Assembly (NCBI GenBank): GCA_963575745.1
Contig: CAUYUJ010020748.1
Coordinates: 62,001 to 126,000 of the forward strand
Direction of reading: 5' to 3'
Source: Prorocentrum cordatum
Taxonomy: Eukaryota > Sar > Dinophyceae > Prorocentrales > Prorocentraceae
DNA: 64,000 bases
The notes below the pieces were generated by a model that was given only the letters and a program-made list of their open reading frames with translations, searched no databases and was not told the origin of the DNA. This document shows positions 33,082 through 41,850 of the stretch, piece by piece (within the stretch, counting starts at the first letter, position 1; the number at the start of each line of letters is the position of its first letter). A program made the translations under genes and the position numbers.

Positions 33082-34503
33082 CTACCGAGCGTGTGAGACG
33101 CTATCTATAACAGACGCAATCTGCGAGATTGCGTGAATTAGCTTCGAGGCGGCCGTTAACTCACAGACCGTCACGGTTGACTCCCTATCGAGGCCAAACG
33201 CCTCCTCGGCAATCACGTGACACTGTATAGCATTTTTATGTTCTACAAAAGCCTGCAGCCACCAGCCTCCCCCAGCCCCAATATCCGAGGTGCCTCCGTC
33301 GAAGTAACCCCTCAATCCTAAAACTTTCGAAGTATATAAAGGGGCAAGATACTCGTTTCTCTTCGATGTGTGTGGGCAAGCTCTGCAAGCCCACGTGAGT
33401 TCATCAGCATAACTGTTACCCTCCCTATAAAGATGTTTGATTGGGTCAGCCCCCGCACACGCAGTTCTCAAACAGGTGTCCGTTATAGCATCAAGAGTGT
33501 TTTGTGCCGCCTCCAAGGTGTTATCATAGCCCATGTTCGTGCACCTCCAGTGCCCTCTTATCCATTGGACCACACACAAGCTGTCACCCAGTATTTCAAA
33601 TGGAATCTTATCCGACTCATAGTCAAAGATAGTCTCATTTTCAAAGTTATGAGCAATGCGACGCGCAATCCTATCATTATTAACTTTCGTCTCCTCCTCC
33701 TCCGTACGGGCAACCGAAACTCTAGGTTTGGCCAGATAGTCAAGAATGGCGGGCAGGTGCAATCTTTTGAGCAACTTCTCAACGAAAATCGACCAAACTT
33801 CTTTCCCAAACATCATAGTCTCCCACCACTTAGTATTGCCATTTTGATCCGCAATGAAGACATCTTCCCATTTTCTCAAACCGACGTATTTAGTACCACC
33901 ACGCCATCCAAGAAGAGCAGCCTGAGAATCCCTCGAGCGTGCAGCGAACGCGCGACGATGAGCGGCCCAGTCACCTGACGCATGCATCATGCCCAACCGC
34001 GCCTGAAAGTAGGCGTTGAGTTTGAAGACATTCACGTTTGCGCCAGAGGGTCGTGCCTCTCGCGGCTCACTATCATGATTAGAAGAGGGGGGGTCCCGTG
34101 GTCGCTTACTTCCCTGCGGGGCAGCAGACAGACTATCGGCGGAAGCGATGGGGTCATCATTCACCTGAGCAATACACCGTCTCTTTTGACTGCCCCTCGG
34201 CGAACATATTTCATCCCGATCTCTTTTGTCGCATGGGCGCTGGGGCTGTCTGACACGCTTGGCGAGCTCCTCCTGGCTCGCAGTGAGACTCGGGCCAGGG
34301 CACCGCTTCTCTCCCCTGGCGGCCAGACGGGTCTCCACAATCTGCCTGCGACGATTCTTGGCCGCGGGCGTGGGTTCGCTCTCGCCGTCGACTGGGGGGG
34401 GCTGTGGCCACAGGACTGACAGCGCCTTGGGATTCGCGCTGGCTGCTCCTTTCTTCCAGGAGCCTGGCGCACTCAAACAGATGCGCCACCTGTAGCGGGT
34501 CAC
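33082..34503 (-). CDS. Element C RNase H-like domain, circularly permuted
   Basis: 473 codons overlapping the RT frame by 293 nt in the +1 frame, the same frame relation as in element A. The first about 155 residues are basic and low in complexity. Then GMMHASGDWAAHRR (171-184), RIARRIAHNFENET (278-291), FEILGDSLCVVQW (D307), YREGNSYADEL (D367), LRGYFDGGTS (D402), GAGGGWWLQ and TVTVCELTAA (E448), with a stop about 25 residues later. The FDGG strand and Glu helix therefore lie C-terminal to the GDS and GNxxAD motifs. Likely role: degradation of template RNA after first-strand synthesis. All key residues are kept, so this may be an active domain. Confidence 0.82.
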   Translation of the reverse strand: MTRYRWRICLSAPGSWKKGAASANPKALSVLWPQPPPVDGESEPTPAAKNRRRQIVETRLAARGEKRCPGPSLTASQEELAKRVRQPQRPCDKRDRDEICSPRGSQKRRCIAQVNDDPIASADSLSAAPQGSKRPRDPPSSNHDSEPREARPSGANVNVFKLNAYFQARLGMMHASGDWAAHRRAFAARSRDSQAALLGWRGGTKYVGLRKWEDVFIADQNGNTKWWETMMFGKEVWSIFVEKLLKRLHLPAILDYLAKPRVSVARTEEEETKVNNDRIARRIAHNFENETIFDYESDKIPFEILGDSLCVVQWIRGHWRCTNMGYDNTLEAAQNTLDAITDTCLRTACAGADPIKHLYREGNSYADELTWACRACPHTSKRNEYLAPLYTSKVLGLRGYFDGGTSDIGAGGGWWLQAFVEHKNAIQCHVIAEEAFGLDRESTVTVCELTAASKLIHAISQIASVIDSVSHAR

Positions 34504-37189
34504 TCAAAGGAACTCTTATTCTGGACGCAGACGACGCACGACCAGAAGAACAATGAGCATCCTTGTTGTTCGGCTCCAAAGAAACTCTAATACTGGACGC
34601 AGACGACACACGACCAGAAGAACGTTGACAATCTTTTTTGTGCTCCGTCAGTCCCCCACGGCTACCAAACATAGCCGCAGGTCTCTGGGGCTCAGGCGAA
34701 ACACTCTGAGGCAAAGCACGAGGCGGACAATGAGCATGAATAAAGTGTGTACTGTGTGTGTGCAGCGTAGCTGTCGGAATATAACAAGGCAACTGATCGA
34801 AAGAACTTCCTCTCTCAGCCTGCGGCACAGAAGACATCGAACGAAGGTGTGTATGCTCTCCACTGTTCGTGTGCAGCGTAGCTGTCTGAATATAACTGGG
34901 CAACGTGTCGAAAGAACGGTCATCAACCTGCGGCACAGGCAACAAAGAATGGACATGTGTTGTATCATCACTGTGAGTGTGCAGCGTAGCTGTCTGAATA
35001 AAGCTGGGCGCGGACTCCAAAGAACGTTGGCCAGACAACTGAGGCACAGGCAAAGACGAATGGACATGTGTGTGAGCCTGACTGTACGTGTGCAGCGAAG
35101 CTGTCGGATCAACATGTACTCTGTCCGTGTGCAGCGCAGCTGTCGGGATATTTTGACACGCAAAGCCTCTGGCAAAGCAAGCGATATCTTTCGCCCAGAG
35201 CCAGTTCTTGTGAATGAAGAGTTCCACCGCCGACAGAAATCCAAGGTTGGCGAACTGGTCGCGAGCATACTTGAACCTCCTCTTTTGGTAGACCGTCCAA
35301 TCTTCAGTCACTCCTTTCCTCCTTCCTCCGATGATAGCTAATAGCTTTCCTTCCCAGGAGAATATTTTTTGTGCCGTGATGTTGTCAATCGTCATCCCCT
35401 CAATTGCGAAAAGTAGCTTACTCTGGATACGGAGTCGGTATCGCTGGAATCGTCTCTCAATCGGGATGCGATGACTTCTATAATATTCGATGTCGGCAAA
35501 GAAGGCACCACGGGCACGATCCAAGTTGAACTGCAGATCGCTATGCTGTGTCCAATATCTGTCCAACCTGTAACCCAGGATGTCCAAAGTGTTAACGCAT
35601 TCAAGTTTATACGTGTGGGTCTGGATATGAAGAACTACATCATTCGAGCCATTGACGCCAAAGGGGATGAGCTTGAGAGAGGATGGTTTCCAATTGAGGC
35701 CGGCCTGGAGCAGGGGGAGAGTGAGCTCAGTCACCATGGTCCTGAGCTGCCGTTCATCTCTAGCGTACAGCAACAAATTGTCCGCCCAGAGGGCATGTGA
35801 AATCGTCGATCTAGTGGGCATGGGAACGGGGGACTCGACTACATAACCCAGATCACGCCCTGGCCAGGTCCCGACGATATCATTCCACAAGGCCACACTC
35901 ACCACTTTGAATATAAATGGTCCGTCCACCCCGCCCGTCCTGATACTCCGATCCCAACCAATCCAATCCAAATTCTGGGTCCCTTCGAAGGTGGCTTTAC
36001 ACGTGTTTTCGGTCATAGGACAAAGAAGGGCATAAATCAAAGCGGGGTCAAAACCAAGCTTCTCCATACTTTGTAACGCTAGCTTGATAGTAACGTGGTC
36101 AAACGCCTGGAGTACATCGAGGCTGGCCAGATAGAGCTTCTCCCCTTTTCCCCATTGTGCAGCATGTTGGCAAAGATGTTTGGTAAACGATGTGACCTCA
36201 GAAACCTTCCTGAACTGCACAAACCCATACATGTTAAGAGAGTGTTTGATATTCACCAGATGTTGTTCCCCTTTAATGACTAGGACATGGTTGTACCACT
36301 TCTGGACCAGGCTCAGGAGGCAGATCGCCCTAGTCTCTGAAAGCTCCTGAATGGACGGCGCCTTCGGGATGAGAGTTACCAGAAACCTCTTCCAATCCGA
36401 GGGGACCTGTTGGCGACGATTGGCGATCAGGCTGAAATGATGTCGGATTGTCTTGAGGCTGGCAAAGGGGATGAGCTGCAGCATCTCCCGTGTCACTTGG
36501 TCAGGTCCAGCCGCCCCACTCTTGAGGCGAGCCCTCGCTCGCAAGATGTCATGCATGGTGATGCTCACGCACTGGGACTGGTTGAGCTTCGATGCCAGAC
36601 CTTCCAGAATCGACTGCACCTCCCTCCTCGCCCCGTAGTCCTCCACCCTGTCTTTCAAGTACCTCCCAATTTCCACCTGTTTGGCCTCGACATCGTAAGT
36701 AAGTTCCCACTCCCCCGTCATCTTTTTGACTTTAAGTACCTGTGCTTGTGTACGTAATTTACGCTGTTCAACTTTGTGTTTGTATTCGAGCATGTCGGCA
36801 TCATATTGTTTTCGCAGTGGTTTGATCAATCTCCGAAGACTCCTGACTTCATTCTGGCATCGAAGTTCTCTGGGCCAAAGAGCACGCCGTAACAGCCGTT
36901 CGAGCGTCCAAAGACGTTCCGGCCTCACAGGTGCACGAAGTGCGGCCACCTGGCGGCTAGGGATACTTGCCGCCGTATCTGCGATGATCTGGCTGAGTGT
37001 GCCCCTGCCCTGCCTCCTCTGCTCGCCCTCCTCCTCCTTCACGGGTCTCACGTCCCTTTTGATGTCCTCCTCCTCCTCCTCTTCAACCAAAGACTGTAAT
37101 GGGCGATACCGAGAGCCTGCATCTTGAAACTGCCGTGACAGGGCACGGTCGAAGCTAGCGGCAGCCGCAGCAGGGTCCACGGGTTCCCA
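34211..37189 (-). CDS. Element C reverse transcriptase
   Basis: About 990 codons, open directly after the TAA at 37190-37192 and in frame with the endonuclease; no early ATG is needed if that stop is a mutation or is read through (the codon at 37180 is GTG). Counting from there: fingers SGAAGPDQVT (221-230), motif A LDVLQAFD (D355), motif B-like IRTGGVDGPF (413-422), motif C LWADN (464-468), and NWLWAKD near 659. From about residue 678 to 835 the chain is a run of 36-37-residue repeats encoded by a minisatellite, absent from A and D; after it the frame wanders through Ser/Arg-rich sequence to a stop. WADN is shared with A and D. Confidence 0.85.
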   Translation of the reverse strand, partial: WEPVDPAAAAASFDRALSRQFQDAGSRYRPLQSLVEEEEEEDIKRDVRPVKEEEGEQRRQGRGTLSQIIADTAASIPSRQVAALRAPVRPERLWTLERLLRRALWPRELRCQNEVRSLRRLIKPLRKQYDADMLEYKHKVEQRKLRTQAQVLKVKKMTGEWELTYDVEAKQVEIGRYLKDRVEDYGARREVQSILEGLASKLNQSQCVSITMHDILRARARLKSGAAGPDQVTREMLQLIPFASLKTIRHHFSLIANRRQQVPSDWKRFLVTLIPKAPSIQELSETRAICLLSLVQKWYNHVLVIKGEQHLVNIKHSLNMYGFVQFRKVSEVTSFTKHLCQHAAQWGKGEKLYLASLDVLQAFDHVTIKLALQSMEKLGFDPALIYALLCPMTENTCKATFEGTQNLDWIGWDRSIRTGGVDGPFIFKVVSVALWNDIVGTWPGRDLGYVVESPVPMPTRSTISHALWADNLLLYARDERQLRTMVTELTLPLLQAGLNWKPSSLKLIPFGVNGSNDVVLHIQTHTYKLECVNTLDILGYRLDRYWTQHSDLQFNLDRARGAFFADIEYYRSHRIPIERRFQRYRLRIQSKLLFAIEGMTIDNITAQKIFSWEGKLLAIIGGRRKGVTEDWTVYQKRRFKYARDQFANLGFLSAVELFIHKNWLWAKDIACFARGFACQNIPTAALHTDRVHVDPTASLHTYSQAHTHVHSSLPVPQLSGQRSLESAPSFIQTATLHTHSDDTTHVHSLLPVPQVDDRSFDTLPSYIQTATLHTNSGEHTHLRSMSSVPQAERGSSFDQLPCYIPTATLHTHSTHFIHAHCPPRALPQSVSPEPQRPAAMFGSRGGLTEHKKDCQRSSGRVSSASSIRVSLEPNNKDAHCSSGRASSASRIRVPLSDPLQVAHLFECARLLEERSSQRESQGAVSPVATAPPSRRRERTHARGQESSQADCGDPSGRQGREAVPWPESHCEPGGARQACQTAPAPMRQKRSG
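34763..35142 (-). repeat. In-frame coding minisatellite in element C
   Basis: Units marked by CAGCGTAGCTG-like palindromes at 34763, 34874, 34982, 35093 and 35132, so spacing is 111, 108, 111 and 39 bp, all multiples of 3. Each unit encodes a stretch like TATLHTHSDDTTHVHS. It lies between the RT thumb and the RNase H region. Confidence 0.85.
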
Positions 37190-38038
37190 TTAATGCAAGG
37201 CAGCTCGCTTCCTATTCTTGCAGCGTCGCCGCCTTCCCACAGCAACCGCAAGATGTACTAGTTTGTGGTCGCTGATCTCCTGGATTGTGGCCGATCTCCC
37301 TGGGGCCCGAATCCACTCAGCAGTAGTCCCCGAGTCGAATTGATCAGAAGCACTGATGCCTATATAGTCGAGCACCGCCTCCCCTCGGGGTGCTGCCCTA
37401 CCTCGCCAAGTCGCACAGCGAGGGCCAAACGTGTTTGCCAGTCGTAAACGATGCACACTGCAAAATTCTGTCAATAGGAACCTCATCTCCTCCAATTGTT
37501 TCTTCCTCACACCCTCCCTTCCTCCTCTGAATAGTACCTCCTTCACTCCCATACCAGTGATAGCACGGCCGTTGGCGATAATATTGGGAGCCATCTCAAC
37601 GTCGGCATCCGTAAACAAGATAAGCATGTCTGGCTGCTCGGGGTGACGTCTGCGATACTCTCTGATCCTCCTCTTCACCTCCTCCAACACTTGACTGAAT
37701 TCCCTCACCTCCTCATCCTTATCATCTGCATATGGCAAATACAAGCAAACAATAGCGGCTGGCCTGAACCATGCAATGACGAACCTTGGTCCGCGCTCAA
37801 TGTCACGTAGCAGAGCCTTCCATGGGCCCTTCCACAAAATAGCTGCTTTCTTACACGAAGAGCGTTCCATGTGCCACCCATCCCCAGCAAGAATCTTTCG
37901 ACTGTCCGTGAAAAACTGTGCCTCCTGGAGTCCCAACAAGAAAATGCCTCTGTCGTTGGCAGCATCCAGGATAGCTTTGGAAAACTGTGGGCCTCTTTTC
38001 TCGATATTCCATGTGCCCACTCTGGCAATCCACTCATG
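37190..38038 (-). CDS. Element C APE-type endonuclease
   Basis: Open from the codon after the ORF1 TGA; it reads HEWIARVGTWNIEKRG, so the WN motif lies 9 codons past the stop. Counting from the GTG at 38020: E33 (GLQEAQ), then D138-A-D140 where A and D have D-A-N, and SDHKL near the end. The Asn-to-Asp change touches a residue that binds the scissile phosphate in APE enzymes and may weaken cutting, although this copy arose from a transposition-competent RNA. The frame ends in TAA (37190-37192), four codons before the RT ORF; in A and D the same boundary is open. Confidence 0.85.
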   Translation of the reverse strand, partial: HEWIARVGTWNIEKRGPQFSKAILDAANDRGIFLLGLQEAQFFTDSRKILAGDGWHMERSSCKKAAILWKGPWKALLRDIERGPRFVIAWFRPAAIVCLYLPYADDKDEEVREFSQVLEEVKRRIREYRRRHPEQPDMLILFTDADVEMAPNIIANGRAITGMGVKEVLFRGGREGVRKKQLEEMRFLLTEFCSVHRLRLANTFGPRCATWRGRAAPRGEAVLDYIGISASDQFDSGTTAEWIRAPGRSATIQEISDHKLVHLAVAVGRRRRCKNRKRAALH

Positions 38039-39163
38039 TCATTCAGCCCTCAGATCAGCCTGGAGCTGTGCCGTATTGATGGCAGGGTCCAAGACGGCCA
38101 GAGCGGGCAGGATCTCATAGGTCGTTGCTGTGTTAAAAACAGCGATGACCTTGCCATTTGTGGTGTCGTTGGGGAGCTTGCCCCAGAAGCGTGTCGTAGG
38201 TGGTCCCAGCTCCGCTCGAACAATAATTCCCAGGGCCGCATTGACATGGCGCCTGAAGGTGTTCTGAAACTTACCTGCGCAATTAACATGTGGTTGTTTG
38301 TGTGGGGCCGCCTCAACAATAACTTTGATACTACCCTGTGCCTCTGTAGCCTGTCTGGCCACATCAGTCAGTGTGTTACTGGTTCCACTGTGCACTGCCG
38401 CGAGGAGTCTTTGGCGCATATCCCACAATATTCTGGAGTCGGTCCCCATGGTGAAAAAGATTCTGATGCGACTGTATCCGAATGTGCGACCATCATTTTC
38501 TTCTTGAGTACGTGGTGTGTCAATCCTGCCTTCCGCCGAAGTGCTGGCGACGATCGGAGAAAGAACAATATCATTGAGGATATCATTTACCTGTGATTGT
38601 GTCAGCATCTGGCGGCCTCGTTGCTCATAGTTTTTCCAGTCCGTCACCCAGCCCTTGATTTCAATGAAAGACGGGTTCCAGGTCGCACGAGCAAAGGCCC
38701 CAGACATCCGAGAAGACACCCCATTGCTGGACCCTGACTCCGATCTAGTTTGAAGCGCGTTGAATTCTGTTCTCAGTGCTGACAAGGATGCTGCATTATC
38801 AGTAATCTCGCGTCTCATTGAGGCAATTGACGCCGTGTGCGTCGCCAGTGTCGCCTCCATGGGGGCAAGGCGTGCAGTGAGGGTCTCGTTCAGCTGTATC
38901 CTCTGGGCATCGATCATCGCACTCTGAGCGCCGGCCCACCAAGCAGGGGGCTTGTCATCCGTTCTGTCACCACTGCGGCTCCTCTGGTCCCCACCTCTTC
39001 GCCTGCTGTCGACCAGGCCCGAGACAGGTGGCTGTGCCCGCTGGGGGCCGAAGGGTCCAGCCGCTGTGTTCTCCTCCATCCTGAGATCTGGGAAATCAAG
39101 GGAAGATAGAGCACTGTCTCCGTCGATACTGTGGAACTCACCTACAGCTGATTCTGATAGCAC
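38039..39163 (-). CDS. Element C ORF1 protein
   Basis: Up to 374 codons; the first codon at 39163 is GTG and the first ATG is at 39079, so the start is uncertain. An acidic N-terminus and an Arg/Asp-rich patch (53-70) precede a likely coiled coil (about 83-140, LNETLTARLAPMEATLATHT). A conserved block WNPSFIEIKGWV (162-173) is matched by WKPEFLEIKGWV in element D. Further shared stretches are SRIRIFFTMGT and KVIVEAAPHKQPH. Likely an RNA-binding, multimerising nucleoprotein like other LINE ORF1 products. Ends TGA-C, in frame with the endonuclease. Confidence 0.75.
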   Translation of the reverse strand: MLSESAVGEFHSIDGDSALSSLDFPDLRMEENTAAGPFGPQRAQPPVSGLVDSRRRGGDQRSRSGDRTDDKPPAWWAGAQSAMIDAQRIQLNETLTARLAPMEATLATHTASIASMRREITDNAASLSALRTEFNALQTRSESGSSNGVSSRMSGAFARATWNPSFIEIKGWVTDWKNYEQRGRQMLTQSQVNDILNDIVLSPIVASTSAEGRIDTPRTQEENDGRTFGYSRIRIFFTMGTDSRILWDMRQRLLAAVHSGTSNTLTDVARQATEAQGSIKVIVEAAPHKQPHVNCAGKFQNTFRRHVNAALGIIVRAELGPPTTRFWGKLPNDTTNGKVIAVFNTATTYEILPALAVLDPAINTAQLQADLRAE

Positions 39164-39297
39164 ACTGGGGGGTAGCTTTCTACTCTCCCACGAGGGACTT
39201 CTCTGAGTATTCCACGCCGTCTTTGCAAATGAAAAGAAAGGATGTGTACTCCGACAATCAAGGAATGATAGTGTCCTCCAGCAAACTCGACCTCCAA

Positions 39298-39399
39298 AGA
39301 GTGTGTACGGTACTCAGGCAAAAGACACTCTGCAGCACGCGTACGGGAATCTGAATCAAACAAAGAATGAGTGTGTACGGTACTCAGGCAAAATACACT
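39298..39399 (-). repeat. Tandem repeat in the 5' region of element C
   Basis: GTGTACGGTACTCAGGCAAA occurs twice, about 70 bp apart, each followed by a near-identical short segment, just downstream (in element orientation) of the spliced leader. No promoter motif is recognised. Confidence 0.7.
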
Positions 39400-39436
39400 C
39401 TTGAGCCAAAATGGCTTGAGCCAAAATGGCTACGGG
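39400..39436 (-). other. Dinoflagellate spliced leader followed by relict leader at element C 5' end
   Basis: On the minus strand, 39435-39415 reads CCGTAGCCATTTTGG then CTCAAG, matching the conserved 22-nt dinoflagellate spliced leader except its variable first base. Immediately after, 39414-39400 repeats CCATTTTGGCTCAAG, a leader lacking its first bases. Tandem full plus relict leaders are the known signature of mRNAs that were trans-spliced, reverse transcribed into the genome, expressed and trans-spliced again. Confidence 0.92.
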
Positions 39437-39696
39437 AACCTCGTAGAGCTCCGTACTGCTGGGAATGGAGTAGAATCAAAAACTAAAGACTTTTTGAAAA
39501 TCTTCATTTTTGATTTTTTCGATGTTGATATTTGCTCAGTTTCGGGAAGTCAACTCATAAGAAAATGCATTGGGAGAGCTGAGCTGCTGTCAGAGAGCAG
39601 TTTATATGTCAATGAGACGCGCAAGAATCTGCTTTCTCAAAATAAATGGTTCCATATCTTTCAACTTTTCGCAAAACCGATCAAAAGTCATAAACC

Positions 39697-40697
39697 GGGC
39701 GCGGGCGGTAAACCGTCAACCTTGGTTACCGCGGGGAGACTCGTAGAGCTTCCTAGCTCGACTTAAGTTGAGAAAACCGACAGCACCCACCAACATTCCG
39801 ACTCATAGTGAATATCTTTTGACCTCTGAATGCGACAGGCGGACGCGTCTGATGTCTGCGAATCGACTCCTGTCATTACCAGCCCTGCAGCCCGCCTACA
39901 GCCCGAGTTAAGTGCAGAAAACCGACAGCACCTCTCAGGATGACTCGAACAATACAATAGTTTCGCAGACCTAATTCGGGCAGCCGACCGAGTTCCGAGC
40001 TCTGGATTCGACAGGCGGACGCGCCTGATGTCTTCAAATCGATTCCTGTGACCACCAGCACTGTAGCCCCCCTCAGCGCGAGTTGAGTGAAGAAAACCTA
40101 GAGCACTTCTCAAGATGACTCGACCAATACGAATAGTTTCGCGATTCTAGATCGGGCAGCAGACCGAGTTCAGAGCTCTGGATTCGACAGACAAACAACT
40201 GATGATTCTGAATCGGTTTCTGTAAATATAAGCTCTGTAGCTGTCCTACAGCTCGAGTTAAGTGCACAAAAACCGAGAGTTCCTGTCAAGATGACTCGAA
40301 TAATACGAATAGGTTTGCGGACCTAGCTCGGCTAACAGACCGAGTTCAGACCTCTGGATTCAACAGGCGAACGCGCCTAATCATTCTACATCGATTAGCT
40401 GTGCTTACCAGCTCTGTAGCTGTCCTAAAGCTCGAGTTATGTTCAGAAAACCGTCAGCGCGTATCAAGATGACTCGAAACGGCCGATCCCGCATAGTGCT
40501 TTTCGATAGTAATATTCACCCAATCGAGCTAAGATCGAGATAGCGAGCGGGAATAAGATCGAATATCACGGAAAAAAATTCTAGAGCTCTAACGAATGGT
40601 TGAATTTTGAGAACAAAATTTTCAACCGACCAAAAGTCACCAAAAGTTCCGTCGAGATTTTTTGGGCCAACTAGCCCGCCAGTGCGTCCGAATTACT
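39697..40697 (+). repeat. M1b copy (M1 copy 20) with M2-M3
   Basis: A subtype: loop CAACCTTGGTT, head GGGAGACTCGTAGAGCTTCC, then an altered first segment (TAGCTCGACTTAAGTTGAG and a short unique stretch) before normal monomers. M1b is 39697-40582, exactly 886 bp by my boundaries, as are the copies at 44194 and 48022. M2 40583-40672, M3 to 40697. Confidence 0.85.
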
Positions 40698-41850
40698 GGG
40701 CGCCGTCGGTAAACCGTCAACCTTCCTTACCGCCGGGGGACTCGTAGAGCTTCCTGACAATATAAAATGTCGATAAAAAATCCAGAGAACGAAGAGTTTT
40801 CAGGCCAAGCTATTTCAGACCTCTCGATGCAACAGCCGAACGCCTCCGATCTGGATTGTCTTCTTTGCGAGCTCTGTAGCTCTCCTACAGCTCGAGTTAG
40901 GTGCGTAAATCGACAGCATCTCTCAAAATGACTGTAACAAAATGAATAGTTTGACAACCCAGCTCGAGTATCAATCCGAATTCAGACCTCTAAATGCGAC
41001 AGGCGGACGCGTTTGACGGCTGCGAATCGACTTCTGTGATGACCAGCCCTGCAGCCCCCCTACGGCCTGCGTTAAGTGCAGAAAACCGACCACACCTCTG
41101 AAGATGACTCGAACAGTAGAATCGTTTCGCGGACCAGCAGACGAGTTCCGAGCTCTGGATTCGACAAACGCACGCGCCTGATGTCTTCAAATCGATTTCT
41201 GTGACCACCAGCACTATAAGCCTCGCAGCCCAAGTTGAATGGAGAAAAAGGAGAGCACTTCTCTAGATGACTCGAAACAATACGAATAGTTTCGCGATTC
41301 TAGATCAGACAGTAGACCGAGTTTAGGGCTCTGGATTCAACAGACGAACGCGACTGATGATTTTGAATCGTTGTCTGTAAGTATGAGCTATGTAGCTGTT
41401 CTATAGCTCGAGTTAAGTGCAGAAAACCGACAACGCCTGTCACGATGACTCGAATAATACGAATAGGTTTGCGGACCTAGCTCGGCTAATAGACCGAGTT
41501 CAGACCTCTGGATTCAACAGGCGAACGCGCCTGATCATTCTGAATCGATTAGCTGTGCTTACCAGCTCTGTAGCTGTCCTGAAGCTCGAGTTATATTCAG
41601 AAACCGTCATCGCGTGTCAAGATGACTCGAAATGGCCGATCCCGCCTGCCTGCTTTTTGGCCATAAAAGGTACCCGATCGAGCTGAGATCAAGATGGCGA
41701 GCGGGAATAAGATCGAATATCATGGGAAAACATACTAGAGCTCAAACGAATTGTTCAATTTCGAGAACAAAATTTTCAACCGACCAAAAGTCACCAAAAG
41801 GTCCGTGGAGATTTTTCTTCCCAATGGCTCTTCAGCGCCCCGGAATTACT
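40698..41850 (+). repeat. M1 copy 21 with M2-M3
   Basis: M1 40698-41736, M2 to about 41824, M3 to 41850. The head has GGGCGCCGTCGGTAA, one mismatch in the hairpin. Confidence 0.85.

Larger units (their letters stand above)
33006..39435 (-). mobile_element. Non-LTR retrotransposon C, full length with spliced leader
   Basis: A 6.4 kb minus-strand element. The 5' end is the dinoflagellate spliced leader plus a second shortened leader (39400-39436), so the copied RNA was a complete trans-spliced transcript. Order: leader, 5' region with a tandem repeat, ORF1, TGA, APE endonuclease, TAA, RT (all one frame), a coding minisatellite, the permuted RNase H in the +1 frame, and a short 3' region ending in CCGCAAAGCCCGCAAA. 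The 3' end sits at the same hairpin position as those of A, B and E. Confidence 0.9.
32977..39696 (+). repeat. M6/M7-type module split by element C
   Basis: A head with GGCGGTAA and loop CAACCAGGTT (32977-33005) is interrupted by C. The remainder starts in GGAACCTCGTAGAGCTCC (from 39436) and continues to about 39696 with M7-like sequence. About 8-10 bp of the target (ACCGCCGG) are missing, so this insertion made a small deletion rather than a duplication. Confidence 0.7.

Noticed and set aside
24942-39435. R2- or R1-type rDNA insertions
   Set aside because: The elements show site preference, but no rRNA sequence surrounds them; the target is the module hairpin.
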